Assembly (NCBI RefSeq): GCF_000620125.1
Contig: NZ_JHVL01000029.1
Coordinates: 1-43,519 of the forward strand
Source of the DNA: Clostridiisalibacter paucivorans DSM 22131
GTDB taxonomy: Bacteria; Bacillota; Clostridia; Tissierellales; Clostridiisalibacteraceae
Direction of reading: 5' to 3'
DNA: 43,519 bases
Part shown: positions 22,959-31,046 of the stretch, piece after piece
How positions within the stretch are numbered: position 1 is the first letter of the stretch
How the letters are laid out: the number at the start of each line of letters is the position of its first letter
Notes under the pieces: generated by a model
Seen by the model: only the letters and a program-made list of their open reading frames with translations
Databases searched by the model: none
Told to the model about the DNA's origin: nothing
Program-made: the position numbers and the translations under genes

Positions 22959-24474
22959 ATTTTCTTAAATTTTCAATTGATTTTAATGGTATAGCTTTGG
23001 TTATCAGCAATAAAATAGCATATATTATCCCTCCAAATACAAATGTTATGGGAATGAAGAGGTTATTAAATACATAGTTTAAAATATAAATTGAAACAAC
23101 CATCACAACAGATGATAAAACAGGCTTTATTATAGAATGGAAAGGACATATATTGAATTTAATTATCTTTACTAAGGATATGAGATGTAATAGAAAGATG
23201 GTAATAGAACTTAATAAAAAACCTATAAAAAAACCTTTGATACCAAAATTAGGATTAGCAACAAGTTGGTAAGTTAAAAATAATTGTAGTGACATTCCCA
23301 GTATATAATTAATAGTGGTCTGTACTTGTTTACCTAAACCATGGAGTATACCAGAAAGGGTATGATGTAGAGAAAGAAAGATTGTGCCACATCCCATGAT
23401 TTTCATATATCTTCCAACCTCTATATCATTGTAAAAGAACAATGATATATGCTCAGAAAAGAAAATGTATATAAATGTTAAAGGTATTGATATAAGCAAA
23501 GTAGTATGGATACTTAAAGATATATCCTTCTTTATAGATGAGTATTGAGATATATGTTTTTTGTTAGATATATCAGGTATTATGTTGACAACTAATGCAG
23601 AAGTAAATATAAATGGCAACATTACAAAAGGCATGGTCATGCCCATAACTTTACCTAATGTAGATATTGCAGTATCCATTGAATAACCTGCTAAAACTAA
23701 TCGTTTAGGAATTAATACAGTATTTCCCATTTGCATAAGTACATTTATAAACCTGGAAAGGGTAATCGGTATAGATATAGTCATCAATTCTATAAATATG
23801 TCTTTAAATTTTAACTTAGTCATATTGTTGGATTTAAGACTTAAATTTGTTATTTTATAATTTATTATGAGAGTTATAAGTCCTACCAATTCTCCTATTG
23901 ATATTCCCCAAACAGCTATTAATGCACCTAATTTGGAAGACTTTATATTGAGATAGTATAAAATGCCCAGTACAAAGGATATCCTTACAATTTGTTCTAT
24001 TATTTGAGAAGCTCCAGGAATTGCAACCTTTTGTAATCCATAAAAGTATCCTCTTATCAATGACGATAACGATATAATTATTATTGCAGGACATATACTG
24101 CGAATAAGTATTACGAGACCAGAATCTGACCAGAATATATCTGTAAAATTTTGAGCAAATAGTAGAAGAGTCAATGATAATATTAATGAAAGAGTCAATG
24201 TGAATATAAAGGAAATGGTAAATATTTTTTTTATGCCTGTGTGATTATTTATGGAATTTTCCCTTGAAACCATTTTTGAAACTGCTATGGGCATACCTGC
24301 TGTAGTTAGAGTGATGAATACCATGAGTATAGGAAAAACCATTTGAAATAGACCTATACCTTGAGGTCCAATAAGTTTTGATAAAACTATTTTATAACCA
24401 AAACCAAATACTCTTACTATGCCATTTATAATAGCTAATATTATTGAACCATATATAAATTTAGAAGTGCTCAA
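22957..24474 (-). CDS. spoVB: Stage V sporulation protein B (MOP-superfamily flippase)
   Basis: A 505-residue polytopic membrane protein with about 14 hydrophobic segments, of the MurJ/SpoVB polysaccharide exporter family. In Bacillus, SpoVB is needed for spore cortex synthesis, probably moving a lipid-linked peptidoglycan precursor. The N-terminal segment FIYGSIILAIINGIVRVFGF followed by YKIVLSKLIGPQGIGLFQM is typical. TTG 24474 on the minus strand is chosen: GGAGGGA lies just upstream and gives the common M-S-T-S-K-F-I-Y-G start, while the in-frame ATG at 24489 lies inside the ribosome site. MurJ paralogues are possible, but the SpoVB subgroup fits best. Confidence 0.85.
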   Translation of the reverse strand: MSTSKFIYGSIILAIINGIVRVFGFGYKIVLSKLIGPQGIGLFQMVFPILMVFITLTTAGMPIAVSKMVSRENSINNHTGIKKIFTISFIFTLTLSLILSLTLLLFAQNFTDIFWSDSGLVILIRSICPAIIIISLSSLIRGYFYGLQKVAIPGASQIIEQIVRISFVLGILYYLNIKSSKLGALIAVWGISIGELVGLITLIINYKITNLSLKSNNMTKLKFKDIFIELMTISIPITLSRFINVLMQMGNTVLIPKRLVLAGYSMDTAISTLGKVMGMTMPFVMLPFIFTSALVVNIIPDISNKKHISQYSSIKKDISLSIHTTLLISIPLTFIYIFFSEHISLFFYNDIEVGRYMKIMGCGTIFLSLHHTLSGILHGLGKQVQTTINYILGMSLQLFLTYQLVANPNFGIKGFFIGFLLSSITIFLLHLISLVKIIKFNICPFHSIIKPVLSSVVMVVSIYILNYVFNNLFIPITFVFGGIIYAILLLITKAIPLKSIENLRK

Positions 24475-24614
24475 TATTATTCCCTCCATTGTCTATTGAT
24501 GTACTTTATATAGATATTCTACTGAGATAACAATATTACACCTTAGGTATAATAAAATTTAAAATTATGATAAAATCATTAACAGAAATATAATAAAACT
24601 ATAAGGAGATTATT

Positions 24615-25436
24615 ATGAGAATAGTAAATAAATCTAAATATAAGATTATTATTATAACTGCACTTATAATGCTTTTGATTCATTCATTGGTTGGAAGTAT
24701 ATCTGTGAAACAACTACTAAACTTCAGGGCTATTGAGATAATAATTGCAGGGGTACTCTTTACTGTAATAATTGCATTTTCATTTGATACATTAATATTT
24801 ACATACCATATTATAAAAAGATCATTTGGATATGAGGAAGATTATGAAGGAGAAATATATAAAATTTATAATTATGCCATAAGGGTAAAAAAATATGGTG
24901 CATTAAAACTCCAATCCAGTATAGACACTGAAGAGAATAAATTTGTTAAGGATGGAATCCAATTAATATGTGATTATGTAAAGCCTGAAGATATACAAGA
25001 TGTATTGACTAAAGATATACAGGCAAAAAAAGAAAATTTATATAGGCCATATAATCTACTCAAAATGGTAGCACAAGTGTCGCCAGCATTTGGTTTGGTA
25101 GGGACACTTATTGGAATGGTGGGGGTGCTTTCAAATATAGACAATCCACAGATGATAGCTATAAATATGTCTTCTGCTTTAGTTAGTACTTTATATGGGG
25201 CATTAATTTCAAATTTTATAGCTATACCGTTAATGGGAAGGGTAAAAGAAATGATTGATAAAGATATTTTAAAATATAGAATAATAAAAGAGGGCATCTA
25301 TTTAATAGGAAAAAATGATACAACAAGAAATGTTTTTGATAAAATGAATGCTATGTTACCTGATGAAAAAAGAGTTGAAAGTCCAGTAAGAAGAATAACT
25401 AATGAGGGGAATAATATATATGAATCCAATAATTAA
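24615..25436 (+). CDS. MotA/TolQ/ExbB-family proton channel subunit
   Basis: A 273-residue inner-membrane protein. Two hydrophobic segments lie near the N-terminus (about 12-30 and 40-63) and two more follow a cytoplasmic loop. The third carries the MotA signature QVSPAFGLVGTLIGMVGVL with its conserved proline. The fourth includes ALVSTLYGALISNFIAIPLMGR, also with a conserved proline. Five such subunits surround a MotB dimer to form a proton-driven rotary motor. It is translationally coupled with the MotB-like gene, with 17 nt of overlap. No flagellar genes occur in this window, so whether it drives a flagellum or another machine is unknown. Confidence 0.85.
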   Translation: MRIVNKSKYKIIIITALIMLLIHSLVGSISVKQLLNFRAIEIIIAGVLFTVIIAFSFDTLIFTYHIIKRSFGYEEDYEGEIYKIYNYAIRVKKYGALKLQSSIDTEENKFVKDGIQLICDYVKPEDIQDVLTKDIQAKKENLYRPYNLLKMVAQVSPAFGLVGTLIGMVGVLSNIDNPQMIAINMSSALVSTLYGALISNFIAIPLMGRVKEMIDKDILKYRIIKEGIYLIGKNDTTRNVFDKMNAMLPDEKRVESPVRRITNEGNNIYESNN

Positions 25437-26154
25437 TGATGAATATGATAATAAAGATTCCTTGGATATACCATCGTATTGGATGATAACATATAGTGAT
25501 ATGATAACTATTATATTATGTTTTTTTATAGTATTTTTTGTGCTTTCTGCCAACGAAAATAGTTTGTTATATGAGGTGAAAAAGTCTTTAACTAATAAAA
25601 TAGGATCATTGGAAACTAAGAATGAAAAGCTTGTTAACGAGAATAAAAAGTTACTAGAAGATAAAGTCGAATTGGCTAATAAACTATTTAATTTGAAAAA
25701 TATTGAAGAAGATATGGGAGAATTTCAAGAAGGCTTTATAAAATATTTAAGGGATCATGATATGCTTAAAGATGTATATTTAGTAGAAAATAGTGAGGGG
25801 TTATTGATAAGATTTAAAGACTCTGTAATTTTTTATAGTGGTCATGCCAGTATAACTAAAGAAGGATATGAAATTTTAGATAAGATATCAGATAAATTAT
25901 ATACTGTAGAGAATAAAATAAGAGTTGAAGGATTTACGGACAATATACCTATAAATACAGAAAAGTATCCATCAAATTGGGAACTGTCAGTTGCTCGGTC
26001 AATAAATGTAGTAAAATATTTTATTGAAAAAAAAGGTATAGATGAAAATAGATTTTTGGTTATGGGATGGGGAGAACATAAACCCATAGCGTCCAATGAT
26101 ATTCCAGAAGGTAGAGCAAAAAATAGAAGGATAGAGATTACTATATTAAACTAA
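25420..26154 (+). CDS. MotB-family / OmpA-domain stator protein
   Basis: A 244-residue protein. It has a short cytoplasmic N-terminus, one membrane helix (about 23-43, YSDMITIILCFFIVFFVL) with the proton-carrying D27, a coiled-coil plug or linker (about 55-100) and a C-terminal OmpA-like peptidoglycan-binding domain (about 130-244; GFTDNIPIN...NWELSVARSINVVKYF...GEHKPIASN...AKNRRIEI). It pairs with the MotA-like protein encoded by the overlapping gene upstream. ATG 25420 has GAGGGG upstream; the in-frame ATG at 25402 precedes it. A compact terminator follows. Confidence 0.88.
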   Translation: MNPIINDEYDNKDSLDIPSYWMITYSDMITIILCFFIVFFVLSANENSLLYEVKKSLTNKIGSLETKNEKLVNENKKLLEDKVELANKLFNLKNIEEDMGEFQEGFIKYLRDHDMLKDVYLVENSEGLLIRFKDSVIFYSGHASITKEGYEILDKISDKLYTVENKIRVEGFTDNIPINTEKYPSNWELSVARSINVVKYFIEKKGIDENRFLVMGWGEHKPIASNDIPEGRAKNRRIEITILN

Positions 26155-26172
26155 GCCCATTGGGCTTTTTTT
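26153..26172 (+). terminator. Terminator after the MotB-like gene
   Basis: AAGCCC / GGGCTT (26153-26158 / 26162-26167) with a three-base loop and a run of T residues. The stem starts within the stop codon. Confidence 0.8.
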
Positions 26173-26240
26173 TACATAAAAAATAATTTTAAGGAAAAAA
26201 TATATTTGAGACTATAATATTAGATTTGGAGGAAGTGTAT

Positions 26241-26483
26241 ATGGAAAAGGTATGTCCATTATGCAATAAAATAAAAGATATAGAGGAAATGTGTCCTAAT
26301 TGCAGAACTAAAATGGAAGATAAAGGAAGAATAGTAGATTATCTTGATGCATATAGCCCCTATTTATCCAATGAAGTTACTGAAAAAGTTGATGGTGCGC
26401 CTAATGATAAATGTGTACATTTATTTCAATGTCCCCAGTGTGCTGAAGAAAAAAGAGTGGAAATAGATAAAGTAGAATTTTAG
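26241..26483 (+). CDS. Small zinc-ribbon-like protein
   Basis: An 80-residue protein with three CxxC pairs: CPLC and CPNC near the N-terminus, which form one likely zinc site, and CPQC in the C-terminal third (QCPQCAEEKRVEI), with another C nearby. The middle (IVDYLDAYSPYLSNEVTEKVD) is conserved-looking but unfamiliar. I know no function; small zinc ribbons often bind nucleic acids or act as regulatory partners. ATG 26241 follows GGAGGAAG; the TTG at 26226 lies at that site. The gene stands between the MotB-like terminator and a second small gene. Confidence 0.7.
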   Translation: MEKVCPLCNKIKDIEEMCPNCRTKMEDKGRIVDYLDAYSPYLSNEVTEKVDGAPNDKCVHLFQCPQCAEEKRVEIDKVEF

Positions 26484-26586
26484 AATATTAGTATCTCTAA
26501 AGGGAAATAATTTTAATATAAATGAAATTTCAAAAAACTTTCTTAAAAAAGCTTATATTAAATTTGGTAGAGGGAGGTGCAAGTAT

Positions 26587-26799
26587 ATGAACATGAATGA
26601 AAGGGATTCTGTAAAGAAAAAGATTTTGGACAGTCAAGAGATGGTTAGAGACTATGAAATGTTGGCTAAACAAACTACAGATACAGAGTTAGCAGAGACA
26701 TTTAAGATATTTGCTGAAGAATCAGGGATGCAAGCTAGAAGACTTCAGGCAATAATGGATAAGATGGAAGGAAAATCTAAAAAGTTTAAAAGGAAATAG
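26587..26799 (+). CDS. Small helical hypothetical protein, 70 aa
   Basis: A 70-residue protein predicted to form two helices (about 6-27 and 31-60) with a basic tail (GKSKKFKRK). The pattern of ERD...DYEMLAKQTTD.ELAETFKIFAEESGMQARRLQAI resembles one helical hairpin of ferritin-like or CotF-type small proteins, but the metal ligands are not convincing. Unknown function. ATG 26587 follows GGGAGG by 9 nt, and a strong terminator follows directly. Confidence 0.65.
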   Translation: MNMNERDSVKKKILDSQEMVRDYEMLAKQTTDTELAETFKIFAEESGMQARRLQAIMDKMEGKSKKFKRK

Positions 26800-26825
26800 G
26801 CCTCTTTATTAAGAGGTCTTTTTTT
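26799..26825 (+). terminator. Terminator after the 70-aa gene
   Basis: GGCCTCTT / AAGAGGTC (26799-26806 / 26811-26818), with one G-U pair, is followed by seven T residues. Confidence 0.85.
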
Positions 26826-26921
26826 ACATTTTGTGAAAGGGCTTTACAGTTTCTTGTAATTAGTTTAAAATGTGTTTGAGCATATGTTGTTATTTGATAA
26901 TATATTTTGGAGGACAAACAC

Positions 26922-27812
26922 ATGAAAAAAGTAAGGATTATATATAATCCATCGTCAGGTAGACAGATTATGGAGAAAAGAATAGATATGATTTGTAAGA
27001 TATTAATAAATAAGGGTTATATTATTGGGAAGTTTGCTACAAAGAAAAAAAATGATGCCATGAATGAGACTATAAAATGTTGTAAAGAAGATTGGGATAT
27101 TATTATTGCCTGCGGAGGAGATGGTACTGTAAATGAAATAGCTACTGGAATACTTTTGGGAGGGAGAAAGATACCAGTGGCAATATTAGCAGGGGGTACT
27201 GTGAATGATTTTTCAAACGACATGGGATTGCCACGAAGTCCTAAAAAATTTTGCAATATGATAGATGAAGGAAAAACCGAGGATGTGGATGTAGGAGAAG
27301 TTAATGGAAAATACTTTGTAAATGTGGCAGCAGGAGGATTGTTAACCAATGTAGCTCATCAAGTACCTATAGAATTAAAAACAATTTTGGGTCGAATGGC
27401 ATATTATATAGAGGGTTTAAAAGAGATACCTAAACAAAAATTTAAACCTATAAGAATAAGGGTTGAAAGTGAAGAATATAGTGGTGAAGAGGATATATTA
27501 TTATTTTTGATATCGAATGGTAAATCCATAGGAGGATTTAAAAAATTAGCTCCTAAAGCCGAGGTAAAAGATGGATATCTTGATTGTATTATAATTAAGA
27601 AATCTGAGATACAAGATATAATTTCTATATTTATGAAATTATTCATGGGTGAACATATAAATCACCCCAATGTTATTTATTTTAAGACTAGAAAAATATA
27701 TATAGAATCTAATGATAAAATAGATATAGACATTGACGGAGAACATGGTGGAATATTACCAGCAACATTTAATGTAATTCCCAATGCATTTAGGATATTG
27801 GTAAATAAGTAG
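26922..27812 (+). CDS. Diacylglycerol/lipid kinase family protein (YegS/DgkB-like)
   Basis: A 296-residue lipid kinase of the DAGK_cat superfamily, which uses ATP to phosphorylate diacylglycerol or related lipids. The N-terminal catalytic domain has IYNPSSGR, IIACGGDGTVNEIATG (the nucleotide-binding GGDGT), LAGGTVNDFSND and MGLP. The C-terminal beta-domain carries VNVAAGGLLTNV, the KDGYLD motif and IDIDGEHGG. ATG 26922 follows TTGGAGGAC; the TTG at 26907 lies in that site. The exact lipid is not clear; DgkB recycles diacylglycerol from lipoteichoic acid synthesis in Bacillus. It converges on the bactofilin gene. Confidence 0.9.
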   Translation: MKKVRIIYNPSSGRQIMEKRIDMICKILINKGYIIGKFATKKKNDAMNETIKCCKEDWDIIIACGGDGTVNEIATGILLGGRKIPVAILAGGTVNDFSNDMGLPRSPKKFCNMIDEGKTEDVDVGEVNGKYFVNVAAGGLLTNVAHQVPIELKTILGRMAYYIEGLKEIPKQKFKPIRIRVESEEYSGEEDILLFLISNGKSIGGFKKLAPKAEVKDGYLDCIIIKKSEIQDIISIFMKLFMGEHINHPNVIYFKTRKIYIESNDKIDIDIDGEHGGILPATFNVIPNAFRILVNK

Positions 27813-27831
27813 ACAGCCTATTTGGCTGTCT
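27811..27831. terminator. Terminator shared by the lipid kinase and bactofilin genes
   Basis: AGACAGCC / GGCTGTCT (27811-27818 / 27824-27831) with a five-base loop, followed by TTTCTTCC. It overlaps the 3' end of the bactofilin coding region on the other strand. Confidence 0.6.
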
Positions 27832-28234
27832 TTTCTTCCGTTCTATTCTCATTTTTCACCATAGGCTTAACTTTATTATCATCTAAAGTTTTTTTCATTT
27901 TACATGAACCTTCAAATATTGCTTCTTCATCAACTACAAAACTTGTAACTTCTATATCACCATATAATTCTCCTGTATTTGTAATTCGAAGTTGTTCTTC
28001 AGTATTTATATTGCCTATTATAGTACCAGATATTAATATATTATTGCAAAATATATTTCCTTCAACTTTACCATCATTGCCTATAATGGCGTCTCCATCT
28101 ACATGAAGATCTCCAATAAGATGACCATCTAATCTTATAGTGCCTGAACCGTGAACCTTTCCTTCAACTTTTGTATTACTTCCAACCAATGTATCAAAGG
28201 CATTGGAACTAGTTTCTACTTTCTTTTTAAACAA
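27818..28234 (-). CDS. Bactofilin (polymer-forming cytoskeletal protein)
   Basis: A 138-residue bactofilin (DUF583). The central right-handed beta-helix (about 18-110) shows the repeat of short G-x-h-x-G/D turns: VEGKVHGSGTIRLDGHLIGD, HVDGDAIIGN, EGNIFCNNILISGTIIGNI, RITNTGELYGDIEV. Flexible charged tails flank it. These proteins polymerise without nucleotide and act as scaffolds for cell-wall enzymes. It lies 20 nt downstream of a membrane-anchored M23 peptidase on the same strand, a conserved pairing that suggests the peptidase is localised by the polymer. The gene is likely cotranscribed with it. Confidence 0.92.
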   Translation of the reverse strand: MFKKKVETSSNAFDTLVGSNTKVEGKVHGSGTIRLDGHLIGDLHVDGDAIIGNDGKVEGNIFCNNILISGTIIGNINTEEQLRITNTGELYGDIEVTSFVVDEEAIFEGSCKMKKTLDDNKVKPMVKNENRTEEKTAK

Positions 28235-28254
28235 ACTGATTACCTCCTATGTAT

Positions 28255-29205
28255 TTATTTTTTGTTTTTCCCTAAAATATTATTGGGATTGATTGGTTTT
28301 CCTTTATATCTAACTTCAAAATGCAGATGATTACCTGTAGATTTTCCCGTATTTCCCATTTCAGCTATAACTTGTCCTTTTTTAATGTTTTCTCCTACTT
28401 TAACATGAACTTTGTTGTTATGCCCGTACATGGATTGGTAATTATAACCATGATTTATAACAATTAATTTACCATATCCACTTCTGTATCCACAATATGT
28501 AACTACTCCAGAACCAGCCGATTTTATATTAGTGCCTTTTTTATTAGCTATGTCTATACCATAATGAAATTCTCTTCCCCTTCCAATGGGATTGGCTCTG
28601 TATCCAAATCCTGATGTAATTTTACCAGTTGTAGGCATTAAATTTGGCTCTGCATCAAGGAATTTAAGTTTTTCATCAACATCTACTATTAAATTGTCCA
28701 TTTGGGTTTTACTTTTGTCAAGCATCAAAGATAGATTGTCTATTCTCTGTTCAAAATTAACAATATTATTTCTATTTACACTTGAGGAGCCTCTATTAGA
28801 CGACAGTAGCAAATCATTTTTATCGTTTTTAGGATATTCCTTTATACCTACCATATCTTTTACAGTATCTTGAAGAATTAATAAAGAGGCTAATTTTTTT
28901 TCTGCTTCCTCTGTTTTAGATTTTAATGTAATCAATTCTTCTTTTTGCTCATTGTTTATTAATTCTAATTTTTCTATAGTATCTTTTTGAGTATTATGAC
29001 TAATATACATTTGTTTATAAGATCTAATGAGACTTATGGTAATAATTAGAGAGCTTATTAGAAAAACTATAGAAAAAATAGTTATAAACTTTGGAAACCA
29101 AGAAGGCAATTTTATTTCTTTTACTCGATCAGATTTCGGTATTATTAATATAGAGAATGTTTGTTCTCTGTTTGATTTTAGATGCTGAAACTTCAAAAAA
29201 CTCAT
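28255..29205 (-). CDS. Membrane-anchored M23 peptidase
   Basis: A 316-residue zinc endopeptidase of the LytM/M23 family. A cytoplasmic N-terminus precedes one transmembrane helix (about 40-62, FITIFSIVFLISSLIITISL). A coiled coil follows (about 75-125), then the C-terminal domain (about 200-316). Its HYGID motif (H-x3-D) and NHLHFEV motif (HxH) supply the zinc ligands. It should cut peptidoglycan cross-bridges outside the cell. The bactofilin gene follows 20 nt downstream, and the two probably work together in cell shape or spore morphogenesis. No separate signal peptidase site is visible, as expected for an anchored protein. Confidence 0.9.
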   Translation of the reverse strand: MSFLKFQHLKSNREQTFSILIIPKSDRVKEIKLPSWFPKFITIFSIVFLISSLIITISLIRSYKQMYISHNTQKDTIEKLELINNEQKEELITLKSKTEEAEKKLASLLILQDTVKDMVGIKEYPKNDKNDLLLSSNRGSSSVNRNNIVNFEQRIDNLSLMLDKSKTQMDNLIVDVDEKLKFLDAEPNLMPTTGKITSGFGYRANPIGRGREFHYGIDIANKKGTNIKSAGSGVVTYCGYRSGYGKLIVINHGYNYQSMYGHNNKVHVKVGENIKKGQVIAEMGNTGKSTGNHLHFEVRYKGKPINPNNILGKNKK

Positions 29206-29355
29206 CCTTTCACCAATATTTTTATTTCATAAATTAACTAATTCTATAAAATAGTTTGAAAACCCTTTTTAAATTTAAGAATGTGAAAAAATAAAGGAAT
29301 TTTTATATTATTTATAGAAAATAAGAACTAAAGTGAAAGTTTGGAGGTAAAAACA

Positions 29356-29811
29356 ATGTATGATGCAATGAATGAAAGTTTTTCTGAAAATGTAATAGAT
29401 ATAGAAAAATATTTAAGAAAAATAGATTATATAATTAGGTTAAAGGGAAGGGAGATATTAAAGGATTTTAATATTACAGGACCCCAATTTATAGCACTTC
29501 AAAAGTTGATAAATAAAGAGAATATGACAATAGGAGGTCTTAGTAGAGAAATGTCTTTGGCTTGTAGTACAGTTACAGATTTAGTAGATAGAATGGAAAA
29601 AAATAAGCTTGTAACTAGAATAAAAGATTCTAATGATAAGAGAGTAGTAAGGATTAGGGTAAATAAAAATGGTCATAGATTAGTAGAAGAAGTTTTAAAG
29701 AGAAGAATACTCTATGTTAATGAAAAATTAAAAGATTTTGAAGAAAAAGACAAAGAATTTCTTAAAAAAAACTTAGAATCTCTATATGAAGCTATGAAAA
29801 TGGGAAAATAA
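29356..29811 (+). CDS. MarR-family transcriptional regulator
   Basis: A 151-residue winged-helix regulator that should bind DNA as a dimer. The helices around ITGPQFIALQKLINKENMTIGGLSREMSLACSTVTDLVDRMEKNKLVTR form the recognition unit, and the wing is NDKRVVRIRVNKNGHRLV. N- and C-terminal helices form the dimer interface. ATG 29356 follows TTGGAGGTAAAAACA. The TTG at 29341 lies within the ribosome site. Its targets are unknown. It lies 53 nt upstream of a LacI-type gene that has its own promoter. Confidence 0.92.
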   Translation: MYDAMNESFSENVIDIEKYLRKIDYIIRLKGREILKDFNITGPQFIALQKLINKENMTIGGLSREMSLACSTVTDLVDRMEKNKLVTRIKDSNDKRVVRIRVNKNGHRLVEEVLKRRILYVNEKLKDFEEKDKEFLKKNLESLYEAMKMGK

Positions 29812-29833
29812 ATGATAATCAGTGAATTAGATA

Positions 29834-29842
29834 TGGTATAAT
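29834..29842 (+). promoter_or_regulatory. Extended -10 promoter of the LacI-family gene
   Basis: TG-G-TATAAT (29834-29842) is a full extended -10 element, about 22 bp before the start codon. No clear -35 lies at the usual distance, which extended -10 promoters tolerate. Confidence 0.5.
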
Positions 29843-29864
29843 TATAAAAAATGGAGGTGGAACT

Positions 29865-30872
29865 ATGTCTGTTACTATAAAGGATGTTGCTAAATTAGCT
29901 GGTGTTTCTATTTCTACTGTATCTAGAGTAATAAATAGTTCTAAGCCAGTTAGCCCAGAAGTGAAGAAGAAGGTCTTAGAGGTTATAGAAGAGATAGGAT
30001 ATAAACCCAATGAAATTGCTCGAACTTTGGTTACAAAAAAATCATTTTTAATAGGTGTTATAGTTACGAATCTAAGTAATTCATTTGTGACTGAGATGGT
30101 AAGAGGTATAGAAGAGATAGGAAAAATGTATAATTATGATATATTGCTTTGTAGCACATATGGTGATAAAGAAGCAGAGTATAAATATATGCAGTTATTA
30201 AATAGAAAACAGGTAGAGGGTATTATATTAATATCTGAAGTTCTAAATGAAGGCGTAAAGAGACAAATTAAACAGTATGACATACCCTTTGTGTTTTTGA
30301 GTCGTGATTCTTACGAAAGTGAATATTCTACAGTTTCAATAGATAATTACGATGCTTCCTATGAGATGACAAATTATTTAATAAGTCTTGGACATAGAAA
30401 TATTGCATATGTAACAAATGAAAAGGAAACAAAGTCTATGGAGAAATTTAGGCTTGAGGGCTATAAGAAGGCAATAAGCGAAAATGAAAATATGAAAGAA
30501 CTTGTATTTTATTCTGAGGGGAAAAAAGTAGAACAGGGATATGAAGTAGCTAGAGATGTTTTAAGCTGTGATGAAAAGATAACGTCTGTATTTTGTAGCA
30601 GAGATGAGTTAGCTATAGGGGTTATCAATTATTTCTACGATAATGGAGTAAATGTACCAGAAAATATATCTGTGGCAGGATTTGGTGATATACCTATGGC
30701 ATCTATTTTCAGACCAAAACTTACTACTATAAGGGAACCTTTTTATGACATAGGTGCTGTTGCTATACGAAAGATAATTAAAGAATTAAAAGGTGAGAAG
30801 ACTAATGAAGAACATATAATATTACCTTTTCAAATACAAAAAAGGAAAAGTTGTATAAAGAATAAATCTTAA
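29865..30872 (+). CDS. LacI-family transcriptional regulator
   Basis: A 335-residue regulator of the LacI/GalR family. The N-terminal HTH and hinge are TIKDVAKLAGVSISTVSRVINSSKPVSPEVKKKVLEVIEEIGYKPNEIAR. The rest is a periplasmic-binding-protein-like effector domain (SFLIGVIVTNLSNSFVTEMVRGIEEI...) with the C-terminal VAGFGDIPMASIFRPKLTTI. It may bind a sugar or nucleoside. It lies just upstream of the hut operon, separated by a terminator, so regulation of hut is possible but unproven. I did not find a clear LacI-type palindrome in the hutH leader. Confidence 0.92.
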   Translation: MSVTIKDVAKLAGVSISTVSRVINSSKPVSPEVKKKVLEVIEEIGYKPNEIARTLVTKKSFLIGVIVTNLSNSFVTEMVRGIEEIGKMYNYDILLCSTYGDKEAEYKYMQLLNRKQVEGIILISEVLNEGVKRQIKQYDIPFVFLSRDSYESEYSTVSIDNYDASYEMTNYLISLGHRNIAYVTNEKETKSMEKFRLEGYKKAISENENMKELVFYSEGKKVEQGYEVARDVLSCDEKITSVFCSRDELAIGVINYFYDNGVNVPENISVAGFGDIPMASIFRPKLTTIREPFYDIGAVAIRKIIKELKGEKTNEEHIILPFQIQKRKSCIKNKS

Positions 30873-30902
30873 AGAGCCAAAATTTAATTAGGCTCTTTTT
30901 TA
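30871..30902 (+). terminator. Terminator after the LacI-family gene
   Basis: AAAGAGCC / GGCTCTTT (30871-30878 / 30891-30898) with a T-rich tail. Confidence 0.85.
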
Positions 30903-31046
30903 CTTTATCAAATTAGAGTTATAATTTGCTAAATTTTTCAAGTGGTATAAAAAAATGTAAAAAAATAAAGGATATGTGACAGTGAGATAGAATAAATAAG
31001 TAATAGACGATAAAAATTAATTATATAAGGAGTTGATTATATAGTA

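Noticed and set aside
29837-31046. Search for a LacI-type operator and a HutP-like leader before hutH
   Set aside because: AG-rich triplets occur, but no clear palindrome or terminator/antiterminator pair is visible.
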